Assembly: GCA_963714425.1 (NCBI GenBank)
Contig: CAVQOI010000004.1
Coordinates: forward strand, 673,940 to 737,939
Length of the DNA stretch: 64,000 nucleotides
Direction of reading: 5' to 3'
Source of the DNA: DATCYX01 sp963714425
Lineage (GTDB): Bacteria > Chloroflexota > Anaerolineae > Anaerolineales > UBA4823
This document shows, piece by piece, positions 1-8,343 of the stretch. How positions within the stretch are numbered: position 1 is the first letter of the stretch; every line of letters starts with the position of its first letter. The position numbers and the translations under genes were made by a program. The notes beneath the pieces were generated by a model. The model was not told the DNA's origin and searched no databases. It saw only the letters and a list, made by a program, of their open reading frames with translations.

Positions 1-243
1 GGCGCGGGTGAACGCCGGCTCTGCGTGGCTCACTGCTCCGTGCTGGCGCACCCAGGCATCGCTCTCCGCCTGGATCTGCGCCCCACCGCGGCGGGAGATT
101 GCACCTGCCACCCCGCCTCCATGCTGTAGCATGCGGTTGGCAGCGTTGACAATGGCGTCCACCCTCTCCTGGGTAAGGTCACCCACCACGATCTGAAGAA
201 CCCGCTCACCCGACAGATCAATTTCCTTCATGCGATTATTCAT
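1..243 (-). CDS. Macro domain protein (N-terminal part; cut by window edge)
   Basis: The minus strand is open from an ATG at 243 to the left edge, giving 81 residues that run off the window. The sequence holds the macro-domain signature VDAIVNAANRMLQHGGGVAG, with the ADP-ribose-binding NAAN and GGGVAGAI segments, and continues like archaeal AF1521-type macro domains (RRGG, then a Q-ES-WV stretch). Known members bind ADP-ribose or remove it from proteins or from O-acetyl-ADP-ribose. The fold assignment is strong; whether it hydrolyses or only binds cannot be judged without the C-terminal half. The gene is divergent from the YcaQ-like gene to its right. Confidence 0.85.
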   Translation of the reverse strand, partial: MNNRMKEIDLSGERVLQIVVGDLTQERVDAIVNAANRMLQHGGGVAGAISRRGGAQIQAESDAWVRQHGAVSHAEPAFTRA

Positions 244-354
244 GCTCACTCACAAACCAAGTATATCCTGATCCTTTCTTGTAAAAATCCCTTGACGGCT
301 TCAAACGTTTGTTCTAAAATGCATCAACCCAACGGTAAGGATAAGGTCAATTAT

Positions 355-1569
355 ATGCACATCACCAAAGCACAGGCGCGCCGCTTCTTGCTTGCCCACC
401 AGAGCTTACAACCGCAGAAAGTACAAAAAGGCAAAGCTGGCATATTGAATTTTATCCGCCATGTCGGCTGCATTCAGTACGACCCCTTGGATGTGGTCGG
501 TCAGAACGCCGAGCTGGTGCTGCAAGCCAGGGTGCCCGAATTCAAGCGCGCCATACTGAGAGACCTCCTTTACAAGGACCGCAAGCTGCTGGATGGGATG
601 GATAAAGTTATGTCAATTTATCCCACAGAGGACTGGCCCTACTTCCACCGCTTCAGGGAAGCTGTCCGAAATAGCACAGGGGTGAGTGCCAAAGCCGTCC
701 GGTCTGTGCTGCCGCTGGTCCGTGCCGAGATTGAAGAGCGCGGACCGCTGTCATCACATGAGCTTGACATGAAGCAAATCGTAGATTGGGATTGGTCGCA
801 GTCCAGGCTCTCCCGCGCTGCCTTGGAGAGCATGTACTTTTGGGGAGAGCTTGTCGTGCACCACAAAGTGCATACCCGCAAATTCTACGACTTCGCACAT
901 CGCTGCCTTCCCCAAGAACTGCTTCAGGCACGTGACCCCAACCCAACCGCAGAAGACTATCAGGATTGGCATGTGCACCGGCGAATAGGGAGCGTCGGCC
1001 TTCTGTGGGGCAGGTCGGGTGAAGCCTGGTTTGGGATGATGGACGTGCAGAGCAAACAGCGGAAGATGGCTATTGAACGGCTGCTCAGCCGGGAGATGCT
1101 CCTCCCGGTGCAGGTTGATGGGCTAGGGGAGCCGCTTTATCTTCGTTCCATGGATGTTCCCAATTTCAAGAAATCTATGGAGGATCAAACGACACCTAAG
1201 CGCGCCATCGTAATGGCGCCATTAGACAATATGCTCTGGGACCGCCGTCTCCTCAAAGAATTGTTCGATTTCGAGTACCGATGGGAGGTGTATGTACCCG
1301 CGAAAAAGCGCCAATATGGCTATTACGTGCTTCCCGTCCTATACGGTGATCAATTCATCGCTCGCTTCGAGCCGGGTAGAGACAAGCAGCGAGGGGTCTT
1401 TTTGATCAAGAACTGGTGGTGGGAGCCTGGCGCAACCGTCGATGAGCCGTTAAAAATCGCCCTGCGAGAATGCTTCCACCAATTCATCAACTACCTGGAA
1501 ATGGATCGCCTTGTGCTGGCTCCCTATGCCCGGGATCAAGCTGACCTGGCGTGGCTGGCTGTCCCATAA
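355..1569 (+). CDS. YcaQ/AlkZ-like winged-helix DNA glycosylase family protein
   Basis: A 404-residue protein resembling the HTH_42 (YcaQ/AlkZ) family, whose characterised members excise alkylated bases or unhook interstrand crosslinks. The N-terminus (MHITKAQARRFLLAHQ) matches the family's first helix. Residues 41-43 are Gln-Tyr-Asp, fitting the Q-x-Q/Q-x-D catalytic motif. The C-terminal part (LDNMLWDRRLLKELFDFEYRWEVY region) is the usual conserved block. A longer reading from 292 is possible, but ATG 355 starts exactly where family homology starts. It stands alone, with no other DNA repair gene next to it. The substrate is unknown. Confidence 0.8.
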   Translation: MHITKAQARRFLLAHQSLQPQKVQKGKAGILNFIRHVGCIQYDPLDVVGQNAELVLQARVPEFKRAILRDLLYKDRKLLDGMDKVMSIYPTEDWPYFHRFREAVRNSTGVSAKAVRSVLPLVRAEIEERGPLSSHELDMKQIVDWDWSQSRLSRAALESMYFWGELVVHHKVHTRKFYDFAHRCLPQELLQARDPNPTAEDYQDWHVHRRIGSVGLLWGRSGEAWFGMMDVQSKQRKMAIERLLSREMLLPVQVDGLGEPLYLRSMDVPNFKKSMEDQTTPKRAIVMAPLDNMLWDRRLLKELFDFEYRWEVYVPAKKRQYGYYVLPVLYGDQFIARFEPGRDKQRGVFLIKNWWWEPGATVDEPLKIALRECFHQFINYLEMDRLVLAPYARDQADLAWLAVP

Positions 1570-1587
1570 CCCATTCATGATTACTGC

Positions 1588-1593
1588 TATAAT
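1588..1593 (+). promoter_or_regulatory. Possible -10 element (TATAAT) for the DUF3052-HAD pair
   Basis: A perfect TATAAT lies 22 bases before the ATG at 1615. No convincing -35 hexamer is visible 16-18 bases upstream, so this is a weak call based on the -10 box and position only. Confidence 0.35.
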
Positions 1594-1614
1594 CTCGCCT
1601 TGACGGAGGCACTC

Positions 1615-2022
1615 ATGCCCGAGCTGGCGAAAAAATTAGGCATTCAAACCCACATGAACATCTATCTGGAGGGAGCACCCTCCGAAGTCGAGTGCGCTCT
1701 GCGCAATGCGGTTCCTGATGCTGTGTTCACCACATCCATGGAAAATCCCCCTTATCACGTTATCCTCTTCTGGCCAACCCAACTGGAAGGGCTTGAATAT
1801 CGCTTTGCCGACTTACAGAGACGTATCCACCCAGAAGGCGCCATCTGGGCGGTGATGCCGAAGAAGAAATTCGCCCAGGGGCGCGGCGTGGATTTCTCCT
1901 GGGAGCAGATGCAAGCTGCAGGGCTTGTTACAGACCTGGTGGATAACAAGGTGGCGTCCATTTCCGGGCAAGATTATGGCACGCGTTTCGTCATCCGCAA
2001 GGAGCGACGTAAATCACTATGA
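1615..2022 (+). CDS. DUF3052 family protein
   Basis: A 135-residue small soluble protein of the DUF3052 family, function unknown. It begins MPELAKKLGI and contains the family's HPEGAIWAVMPKK segment followed by a late VASISGQDYGTRFVIRKE block. The start is fixed by a GGAGG at 1605-1609 five bases before ATG 1615; an upstream in-frame TTG at 1600 would sit in front of that site. Its stop overlaps the next start by four bases (ATGA), so it is probably translationally coupled to the HAD phosphatase. No catalytic motif is recognisable. Confidence 0.7.
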   Translation: MPELAKKLGIQTHMNIYLEGAPSEVECALRNAVPDAVFTTSMENPPYHVILFWPTQLEGLEYRFADLQRRIHPEGAIWAVMPKKKFAQGRGVDFSWEQMQAAGLVTDLVDNKVASISGQDYGTRFVIRKERRKSL

Positions 2023-2693
2023 TCAAGGGACTGCTCTTTGATTTTGATGGGTTGATCCTGGATACCGAATGGTCGATCTTCGAGTCCTGGCAGGAGCTGT
2101 ACCAGGACTGCGGTGCGCGCCTGGAAGTCGCAGATTGGGTGGATGTGGTTGGTACTCTCGACGACGAGAAAGACTATTTCGACCAAATCGAAGCCCAAAC
2201 CGGAGAGAAACGCGATTGGTCTGATCTGGGCATAAAGCGGCGCCAGCGCGAACAAAATCTGATCGATGAACAACCCATCCTGCCTGGTGTGATCGCCTAT
2301 CTTCAAGATGCCCGTCAACTAGGACTCAAGCTTGGCATTGCCTCAAGCTCACACTCGGATTGGGTAAACGGGCATCTCACCCATCGCGGGCTGATCGATT
2401 ACTTTGATGTGATCCATACCCGCGAAAAGGTTACCCGGTATAAGCCTGATCCAGAACCATACCTCAAATTGCTGGTGGAGCTCGGGTTGGCTGCCAATCA
2501 GGCGATCGTCCTGGAAGATTCTCCTCCTGGAATAACTTCCGCCAAGCGTGCAGGATTGTTCTGTGTGGCTGTCCCCAACCGCCTGACACAAATTCTAGCG
2601 CTTGAACACGCTGACTTGAGGCTGGATTCACTTGACCAGATGTCTCTGAACGAATTACTCCGGTATGTAAATGGCTTAGGTGGATTGGAATAA
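2019..2693 (+). CDS. HAD-superfamily hydrolase (beta-phosphoglucomutase-like)
   Basis: A 224-residue HAD phosphatase. Motif I is DFDGLILDTE (nucleophile Asp with the acid/base Asp two residues on, and the DTE typical of the phosphoglucomutase-like subfamily). Motif II is the ASSSHSDWV stretch, the motif III Lys is in RYKPDPEPYL, and motif IV is LEDSPPGI. The helical cap lies between motifs I and II. It probably acts on a small phosphorylated metabolite in the cytoplasm; the substrate is not deducible. It overlaps DUF3052 by four bases and forms a two-gene unit with it. Confidence 0.85.
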   Translation: MIKGLLFDFDGLILDTEWSIFESWQELYQDCGARLEVADWVDVVGTLDDEKDYFDQIEAQTGEKRDWSDLGIKRRQREQNLIDEQPILPGVIAYLQDARQLGLKLGIASSSHSDWVNGHLTHRGLIDYFDVIHTREKVTRYKPDPEPYLKLLVELGLAANQAIVLEDSPPGITSAKRAGLFCVAVPNRLTQILALEHADLRLDSLDQMSLNELLRYVNGLGGLE

Positions 2694-2942
2694 TGTTTTT
2701 GGGTCCCTTAGTGACATATTCTTGGGAAGTCTCACATGAGCAAGATATGTTTCTCCAGGAGTGACTGGGCAAGCTGCGCTGCGCACTCGACAGGGCGTCA
2801 AGCCAGTGTGGGTTACTATTGGGCATCGATTTAGCCTTGAGAGCGCGGTCGAATTGGTCTTGGGTTGCTGCGCCAAATACAGACTTCCAGAGCCGCTACG
2901 CCAGGCACACAGGCTGGCATCTCATACGCAAGGAGATTATTT

Positions 2943-3932
2943 ATGATCCGCTCGATACGCATCGCTAAAGACGGAGTAGTCGATGAAGGCCTGCCCGTCA
3001 GTGAATTTTCCATTGCTCTCCGAGATCCCAACAAGATGCTTTGGGTGGATTTTGAAGCGACACTTCCCGAGAGTGACGAGCCTATCTTGCGCGAGGTTTT
3101 CGGCTTCCACCCCCTGGCAGTTGACGATGCCCTGCAAGAATTGCATGTCCCCAAAATCGACGATTGGGGCGAGTATTTGTACATCGTGCTGCATGCGGTA
3201 ACATTCACCCAAACTGACGGCGGGCAGGTGGACACCTTAGAGCTGGACGTATTCCTGGGTCGGAACTTCATGGTCACCCATCACGACCAGAACATCTCCG
3301 CAATCGAGAGGGTCTGGACTGCGTGCCAGCGCGACGAGCGATTGTGGAAGAACGGTGTAGACCATATCCTCTACCGCCTGACTGATGAGATTGTCGCCAG
3401 CTACATGCCCGTGGTTGAAGCCATTGACGATGCTGTCGATTTGGCTGAAGACCAGGTTTTTGATCGGCCCACCCCAGACGTGCTAGAGAGAATTTTCACC
3501 TTGAAGCGCGCTGTGCTGCACTTGCGCCGGATTATCGGCCCTCAGCGCGAGGTTCTCAACCGCCTGGCTCGCGATGATTACAACGTGATCGACAAGCGTG
3601 CGCGCATCTACTTCCGTGATGTCTACGATCACCTGGTGCGCTTGCATGACATCACCGAGAGTATCCGCGACCTGGTGAGCGGCACGCTGGATACCTACCT
3701 TTCGGTAATCAACAACCGCATGAACGACATCATGAAGACGCTTACCATCATCACTACCCTGTTCATGCCCATCTCTTTCGTCACTGGATTCTTCGGGATG
3801 AATTTTTTTCAGCCTGTCGCCAATATTCTGGCGCCCTGGTCAGACGTGTCCGCCTTCGCCATAACACTTGGCATATTTCTGCTTATCCCTCTCGCCATGT
3901 TTTTCTGGATCCGCAGGCGCGGGTGGATGTAA
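2943..3932 (+). CDS. corA: CorA-type magnesium/cobalt transporter
   Basis: A 329-residue CorA-family channel. It has a large N-terminal cytoplasmic funnel domain, a long stalk helix rich in charged residues (about residues 150-265), then two transmembrane helices near the C-terminus. The diagnostic GMN selectivity motif is present as FFGMNFF at the end of TM1, and TM2 is followed by a short basic tail (RRRGW). The start is ATG 2943 behind AAGGAG at 2930-2935; a longer in-frame reading from 2865 lacks homology. The 249 bases upstream hold no gene. It is probably a homopentameric Mg2+ uptake channel, though Co2+ or Ni2+ transport also occurs in the family. Confidence 0.92.
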   Translation: MIRSIRIAKDGVVDEGLPVSEFSIALRDPNKMLWVDFEATLPESDEPILREVFGFHPLAVDDALQELHVPKIDDWGEYLYIVLHAVTFTQTDGGQVDTLELDVFLGRNFMVTHHDQNISAIERVWTACQRDERLWKNGVDHILYRLTDEIVASYMPVVEAIDDAVDLAEDQVFDRPTPDVLERIFTLKRAVLHLRRIIGPQREVLNRLARDDYNVIDKRARIYFRDVYDHLVRLHDITESIRDLVSGTLDTYLSVINNRMNDIMKTLTIITTLFMPISFVTGFFGMNFFQPVANILAPWSDVSAFAITLGIFLLIPLAMFFWIRRRGWM

Positions 3933-3977
3933 GCATTGCGGCAGGACCAGCAGTAATCGCACAAGGAGAAATTGAGC

Positions 3978-4463
3978 ATGACTTCAAAACTCAGCGCCAG
4001 CGCCCAGAGAGTTCAAGATGCTCTGGAAGCCCTCGGCTTCAGTCTGCAGGTGGTGGAGCTGCCTGATTCAACGCGCACTGCTGTGGAAGCCGCCCAGGCT
4101 GTAGGCTGCCAGGTGGGGCAGATCGTAAAATCCCTGGTTTTCAAAGCCAAGCGCAGCGAAAAGCCCGTGCTGGTCATCGCCAGTGGGGCGAACCGCGTCG
4201 ATGAGCAGATTATCGAGAGTTCCATCGGCGAGCCGTTGGGTAAGGCCGATGCCGACTTCGTTCGGCAGCGTACCGGGTTCGTGATCGGAGGCGTGCCGCC
4301 TTTGGGCCACGTTGCGCCCATTCAGACCTTTATCGATCGAGACCTGCTGCAATACGATGAAGTCTGGGCGGCAGCAGGCACGCCGCATGCCGTCTTTCTC
4401 TTAAACCCGTCAGACCTTGAACGCATGACCGGGGGTAAGGTGATGCACCTGGCGGCCACCTGA
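3978..4463 (+). CDS. YbaK/EbsC-type aminoacyl-tRNA deacylase
   Basis: A 161-residue protein of the YbaK/ProX editing-domain family, which hydrolyses mischarged tRNAs such as Cys-tRNA(Pro). It has the N-terminal helix, VGCQVGQIVKSLVFK with the conserved Lys, a VIASGANRVDE loop, and the GGVPPLGH motif near residue 110 that lines the active site. The start is ATG 3978, nine bases after AGGAG (3964-3968). A TTG two codons earlier is too close to that site. It stands alone between corA and moaA on the same strand. Exact tRNA specificity is unknown. Confidence 0.82.
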   Translation: MTSKLSASAQRVQDALEALGFSLQVVELPDSTRTAVEAAQAVGCQVGQIVKSLVFKAKRSEKPVLVIASGANRVDEQIIESSIGEPLGKADADFVRQRTGFVIGGVPPLGHVAPIQTFIDRDLLQYDEVWAAAGTPHAVFLLNPSDLERMTGGKVMHLAAT

Positions 4464-4498
4464 CCTAAGAGATCAACACCTTTATTACATTTCAACGC

Positions 4499-4543
4499 TT
4501 GAACGCCCTTCGATTTGTAGTATAATTCTGATAATTATTATCT
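4499..4543 (+). promoter_or_regulatory. moaA promoter with Fur-like operator
   Basis: TTGAAC (4499-4504), a 16-base spacer and a perfect TATAAT (4521-4526) form a credible sigma-70-type promoter. Directly after it, 4529-4543 reads TGATAATTATTATCT, matching 14 of 15 positions of the Fur 7-1-7 consensus TGATAATNATTATCA known from Bacillus. The site would cover the start of transcription, a repressor position. The promoter is well supported; assigning it to Fur rather than PerR or another family member is inference. Confidence 0.6.
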
Positions 4544-4557
4544 ATATTGATAACCTT

Positions 4558-5538
4558 ATGGCGATCGATCGTTTTGGGCGTAACATCCACTACCTGCGCA
4601 TCAGCCTGACCGACCACTGCAACCTGCGCTGTGTGTACTGTATGCCGGAGGACATGACCTTCCGGCCCAACGCAGAGCTCATGCAGGATGACGAGCTCCT
4701 CTTGCTGGTACGCCTTTTTGCCTCTCTGGGATTCGACAAGATCCGGCTGACGGGCGGTGAGCCCACCGTGCGCCTGCACATTACCGAGCTGGTGCGCGGA
4801 ATTGCTCACACACCCGGTGTCCGCTTTTTGTCGATGACCACCAATGGTGTCCTGCTCTCGCGCCTGGCAAAACCCATGGCAGACGCCGGATTGCAGCGCG
4901 TCAACATCAGCCTGGATACCCTCGATCCGGAGAAATTCCAGCGGGTTACCCGCTGGGGGAAGCTGGACGACGTGTGGCTCGGCATCCTGGCTGCCGAGCA
5001 GGCTGGATTGACCCCGGTCAAGCTCAACGCAGTGGTGGTGCGCGGCTACAACGAGCCCGATGTGGTCGATCTGGCCCGTCTGACCCTTGAGCGCCCATGG
5101 CAGGTGCGTTTTATCGAGATGATGCCTTTCGCTGGGGCGACGGAGCTGCAGACCACACAAGTGGTCACTGCTGCCGAGATACAAGGGCGCATCGAGGCTG
5201 AGCTTGGTACCATGCTGGTCGCCAATGGCGGCGAGCTGGACGGCGAGGCGCGTCTCTTCCAGCTGCCCGGCGCCCAGGGTGAGGTCGGCTTCATCTCGTC
5301 AGTGAGCGTGCCATTCTGTGCCGCCTGCACCCGCGCCCGCCTGACCGCCGACGGGCGCCTGCGCCTGTGCCTGCTGCGCGAAGGCGAGGTCGACTTGCTC
5401 ACCCCATTGCGCCAAGGGGCCAATCTAGATGACCTGCGCCAGATCATCCTTGACGGTGTCTGGGATAAACCCTGGGGGCATGGGCTGGCTGAAGGAATTA
5501 TCCCTCTAAACCGAGTGATGAGCGAAATCGGGGGCTAG
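4558..5538 (+). CDS. moaA: GTP 3',8-cyclase (molybdenum cofactor biosynthesis)
   Basis: A 326-residue radical-SAM enzyme that starts molybdopterin synthesis by cyclising GTP. The N-terminal SAM cluster is C21-x3-C25-x2-C28 (DHCNLRCVYC). RLTGGEPTVR is the SAM-binding GGE region. The second, substrate-binding cluster is C254-x2-C257-x13-C271 within a RLTADGRLRLC segment. The protein ends in the required Gly-Gly tail (SEIGG). No Shine-Dalgarno is visible before ATG 4558. No other moa/moe gene is adjacent, though a molbindin-type protein lies at 52468. The Fur-like box upstream suggests metal- or peroxide-responsive control. Confidence 0.95.
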   Translation: MAIDRFGRNIHYLRISLTDHCNLRCVYCMPEDMTFRPNAELMQDDELLLLVRLFASLGFDKIRLTGGEPTVRLHITELVRGIAHTPGVRFLSMTTNGVLLSRLAKPMADAGLQRVNISLDTLDPEKFQRVTRWGKLDDVWLGILAAEQAGLTPVKLNAVVVRGYNEPDVVDLARLTLERPWQVRFIEMMPFAGATELQTTQVVTAAEIQGRIEAELGTMLVANGGELDGEARLFQLPGAQGEVGFISSVSVPFCAACTRARLTADGRLRLCLLREGEVDLLTPLRQGANLDDLRQIILDGVWDKPWGHGLAEGIIPLNRVMSEIGG

Positions 5539-5643
5539 ACACCCGCCCGCTGGCTGTTGATGGCGGACAATCCCGGCATCGCGCCTTTCCTCCAATCTAT
5601 CTATCTTCCAACCTATGGTATCCTCCCACATCTGGAGGACTAT

Positions 5644-6366
5644 TTGCTCGATTCTAAAACGATCCGCGCCATCCTCTTTGACCTGGATGGCACCTTACGC
5701 CTCAGCCGCCCGCACTATACCGAGACCTTTACCAGCATCGCCACCCGGCTGGGTCTGATAGTGACCGCCGAGGACCGCCATCGCAGCGGGCGCTGGCTCC
5801 ACTATTACTGGGCCAAGTCGGATGAGCTTGTGACGGACCGCATCCAGTATGCAGATGACCCGGAAGCCTTCTGGACCAACCATGTCCGCTGGGTGCTCAT
5901 CGCGCTAGGATGCACCCCACAGACAGCAGCTAGCCTGGCTCCGCAAGCCTACCAGCTCATGAACAACGAGTTTAAACCCCAGGACTGGGTGCCTTCGGAT
6001 ATCCCACCTGCGCTGCAAGCCTTGAAAGATGGCGGATACCGGCTCGCCGTGCTCTCAAATCGCTCGAAATCCTACCAGGAGCAGCTCGAAACCCTCGGGC
6101 TGGCATCCTATTTTGAGTTCGCCCACTACGCCGGTGAGATCGATGCCTGGAAGCCGGACCCCGAGGTATTCCACCGCGCTCTGGAACAAATTGGCAGCCG
6201 CCCTGACGAAACCTTGTATGTCGGTGACAACTACTTTGCGGATGTGGTCGGTGCCCGCTTGGCAGGTCTCATCCCGGTGCTGGTCGACCCGGAAGGGCTC
6301 TTCCCCGAAGCTGACTGTGTGGTTATCCGTTTTATTAGCGAATTGCCGGATATGTTAAAAGGTTAA
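5644..6366 (+). CDS. HAD-superfamily phosphatase
   Basis: A 240-residue HAD hydrolase. Motif I is LFDLDGTLR, motif II LSNRSK, the motif III Lys lies in DAWKPDPEVF, and motif IV is VGDNYFADVVGA. A helical cap of roughly 100 residues separates motifs I and II. I chose the TTG at 5644 because GGAGG (5634-5638) sits five bases before it and the family homology begins there; an ATG at 5557 would add 29 unconserved residues. The substrate is unknown. The gene is convergent with the DUF92 gene, with a hairpin between them. Confidence 0.8.
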   Translation: MLDSKTIRAILFDLDGTLRLSRPHYTETFTSIATRLGLIVTAEDRHRSGRWLHYYWAKSDELVTDRIQYADDPEAFWTNHVRWVLIALGCTPQTAASLAPQAYQLMNNEFKPQDWVPSDIPPALQALKDGGYRLAVLSNRSKSYQEQLETLGLASYFEFAHYAGEIDAWKPDPEVFHRALEQIGSRPDETLYVGDNYFADVVGARLAGLIPVLVDPEGLFPEADCVVIRFISELPDMLKG

Positions 6367-6370
6367 GCTC

Positions 6371-6416
6371 AAAGGACACAAGGTTACTAAAGTTTGTTAT
6401 TCTCTCTGTGTCCTTT
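6371..6416. repeat. Palindromic intergenic repeat / bidirectional terminator candidate
   Basis: AAAGGACACA (6371-6380) and its exact reverse complement TGTGTCCTTT (6407-6416) flank a 26-base AT-rich loop between two convergent stop codons. The arms resemble dispersed palindromes seen in many bacterial intergenic spaces. No long T-run follows, so termination is only inferred from position. Confidence 0.5.
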
Positions 6417-6423
6417 ACGTTGA

Positions 6424-7251
6424 CTAGAGTCCTACACTGAATAGTCGCCACAATCCAATCGATAGCATCGCCCCTACTATCGAGCTGAGAAAATTCACCC
6501 AATCGTTGTCCATCCAGCGCCAACCACGCAGGAATTCAGTCTGCCTGCCACAGCTGTGAACAGGCGAACGCTCGGTCTCCTTTCCACATTGCGGGCAATA
6601 ATAAATGGCCTGCACGCTGGCACCCAGGACCGAATCGAATGTCGCTCCTGCCAGTCCAGCCACAATCACTACCCCCCACAGTAAAGTCTGGTGGGAATTT
6701 GCCTCCCCTACCCAACCTGCCAGTCCCCCAATTAACCCTGCCCCGCCCAGAGCGGCAAGGTATCCTAACCATGTCACCCCGCCTGAGGCGCCCTGTTCAA
6801 CAGGTCTTCCATTTGTGATGAGACGCGGCGGCGTGCGGCTGAACACCCCCAACTCCGTTGCCCATGTATCCGCGTTCACAGTAGCAATCGCCCCAGCGTA
6901 AGCCACCCAGGGCCAGATCTCCCCAGGAAACCGCGTGGATACGAGGGCAAGGATTGCTCCGAGGCCGCCATTGGCAAGCACCTGAGCCCAATCGCGCCGT
7001 GAACCTTTGGCGAATTTTTCCGCCAGCCCTGCTTTGCGCCGGGCGAACGCCCGCGACCATGCGCTCGAGGAGAGAAAAAATGTCAGCAACAAGAGTGCCC
7101 ATTCCGGCCCACCTAATCCGAATGTCAGACCGCCTGTGAGGGCCGCCGCCCAAACTCCACTGCGCGCCAGTACTCCAACTCGCCATGCCAGCAAGCTCAC
7201 CAGTGCTCCGAGAGCCAGTCCTATCAGCAACGGGATGGCGGATTCAGACAT
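6424..7251 (-). CDS. DUF92 family membrane protein
   Basis: A 275-residue integral membrane protein of the DUF92 (TIGR00297) family, with about six hydrophobic segments. Conserved parts are the NADTWATELG motif, the TNGRPVEQGASGGVTWLG stretch, and a cysteine-rich loop (CPQCG...HSCG) followed by a WMDNDWVN motif. The plant member VTE6 is a phytyl-phosphate kinase, so a prenyl or phytyl phosphate kinase role is possible, but bacterial substrates are not established. The ATG at 7251 starts in a hydrophobic signal-like segment. The Cys pair in the loop could bind a metal. Confidence 0.82.
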   Translation of the reverse strand: MSESAIPLLIGLALGALVSLLAWRVGVLARSGVWAAALTGGLTFGLGGPEWALLLLTFFLSSSAWSRAFARRKAGLAEKFAKGSRRDWAQVLANGGLGAILALVSTRFPGEIWPWVAYAGAIATVNADTWATELGVFSRTPPRLITNGRPVEQGASGGVTWLGYLAALGGAGLIGGLAGWVGEANSHQTLLWGVVIVAGLAGATFDSVLGASVQAIYYCPQCGKETERSPVHSCGRQTEFLRGWRWMDNDWVNFLSSIVGAMLSIGLWRLFSVGL

Positions 7252-7299
7252 GCGGGGAGAAATCTGTGGATAAGTCGTGGAAAACTGTGGATAAATCCA

Positions 7300-8331
7300 T
7301 TAAAGGTGGGGATAAATTAGGATTATTGCAAATGCAACCAGGAATAAAACCGGGATGAGTACACCGCTGCCCCACATCAGGTAAGCCAGCAATATGTACG
7401 GAGCGGGCGGGCTGGTCGTCTCGGTGGGTGCGATCTGGTGCAAGACTCCACGCCGGAAAAAGAACAGGCCTAAGAAGAAATCCAACAGAAAGAAGAAGCC
7501 ACTCAACACCGGTAATAGGAGCAGCTGGACCCCAGGAACGGGCTCTCCGCCGCGCTGGAAACCTATGATGATCTCTGCTTTGCCCGGTGCAACCAGAAAA
7601 ACCCATATTAAAAGGATCAGATTGAGCGCTAAACCAAGCAGCAAAATGGTGCGCGCAGCAGGTGTACGCCACATGCGTGCCAGCACGACAGTAGGATACT
7701 GCGATCGAGCTGGCATCGGGGCGAGTGAGCCCATCTCGATCAGGCGCTGGTAAGTGGCGAGAAAGGCTGCCGGGGCCTCTGGCGAGATTGCAAACACGCC
7801 TTGTTGCGAGGCAACCTGCCCATGGCTGGCAACCTGCCCATTGCTGGCAACCTGCCCATGGCTGGCAACCTGCCCATGGCAGGCTATCAACACCAGGTTG
7901 CGGGCGTCAGCTGCCAGGAATTCAATTTTAGAGCCGCTGGGTGAGTGGCGGACGCCAAGTACCGCACCTGGCAGGCGCAACCAGGGTAAGAGTAACGGAG
8001 TGTTCAAGTCTGTGGCTGGACGGATCCAGGCAATCGCATCAATGGGGATATCTTCCGATCGCAGCCCCCAGCGCAAGGTGATCCCTTCTCGCATCACACT
8101 GTAATAGGCGCCGCGCAATGCCAGGAACCGGTAAGCCAGCCAGGGGACGATCAATATTGCAACCAGGGCAGGCACCAGGAATAGCAAGAAGGTCACATTC
8201 GTCTGCGCCAGACTTGCCTGCCACAGCCCCCATCCTACCACCCCTGACAGGATGGCAATCGCCCCCAGGTGAAAGATTACACCTTGCCGCTGGCTGGGCC
8301 GGAAAATTTGAATGGCTTCGGGATTATCCAC
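7300..8331 (-). CDS. Membrane protein with bacterial PH-like domain and an 18-bp repeat insert
   Basis: A 343-residue protein starting at GTG 8331 behind a GGGGG stretch. Two hydrophobic helices lie near residues 20-60. A PH-like segment follows (GITLRWGLRSEDIPIDAIAW), with a probable continuation after the insert, and the C-terminal third contains two or three more membrane helices. Around residues 150-175 lies a run of near-identical six-residue units (SHGQVA), encoded by four 18-base repeats at 7810-7881. This looks like an in-frame insertion in a loop. The function is unknown. It starts 12 bases after the SbcD-like gene's stop and is probably co-transcribed with it. Confidence 0.65.
   Translation of the reverse strand: MDNPEAIQIFRPSQRQGVIFHLGAIAILSGVVGWGLWQASLAQTNVTFLLFLVPALVAILIVPWLAYRFLALRGAYYSVMREGITLRWGLRSEDIPIDAIAWIRPATDLNTPLLLPWLRLPGAVLGVRHSPSGSKIEFLAADARNLVLIACHGQVASHGQVASNGQVASHGQVASQQGVFAISPEAPAAFLATYQRLIEMGSLAPMPARSQYPTVVLARMWRTPAARTILLLGLALNLILLIWVFLVAPGKAEIIIGFQRGGEPVPGVQLLLLPVLSGFFFLLDFFLGLFFFRRGVLHQIAPTETTSPPAPYILLAYLMWGSGVLIPVLFLVAFAIILIYPHL
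7810..7881. repeat. Four tandem 18-bp repeats inside a gene
   Basis: Units of GGCAACCTGCCCATGGCT begin at 7810, 7828, 7846 and 7864. Two units differ from it by one base each (at 7842 and 7881). The length is a multiple of three, so the reading frame is kept, adding about 24 residues. A second array with the same period lies at 8347-8382 in the neighbouring gene. Confidence 0.9.
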
Positions 8332-8343
8332 CCAACCCCCAGA

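Noticed and set aside
4492..5184. 230-residue minus-strand open frame
   Set aside because: Antisense to moaA, which has both Fe-S motifs; it is a shadow.
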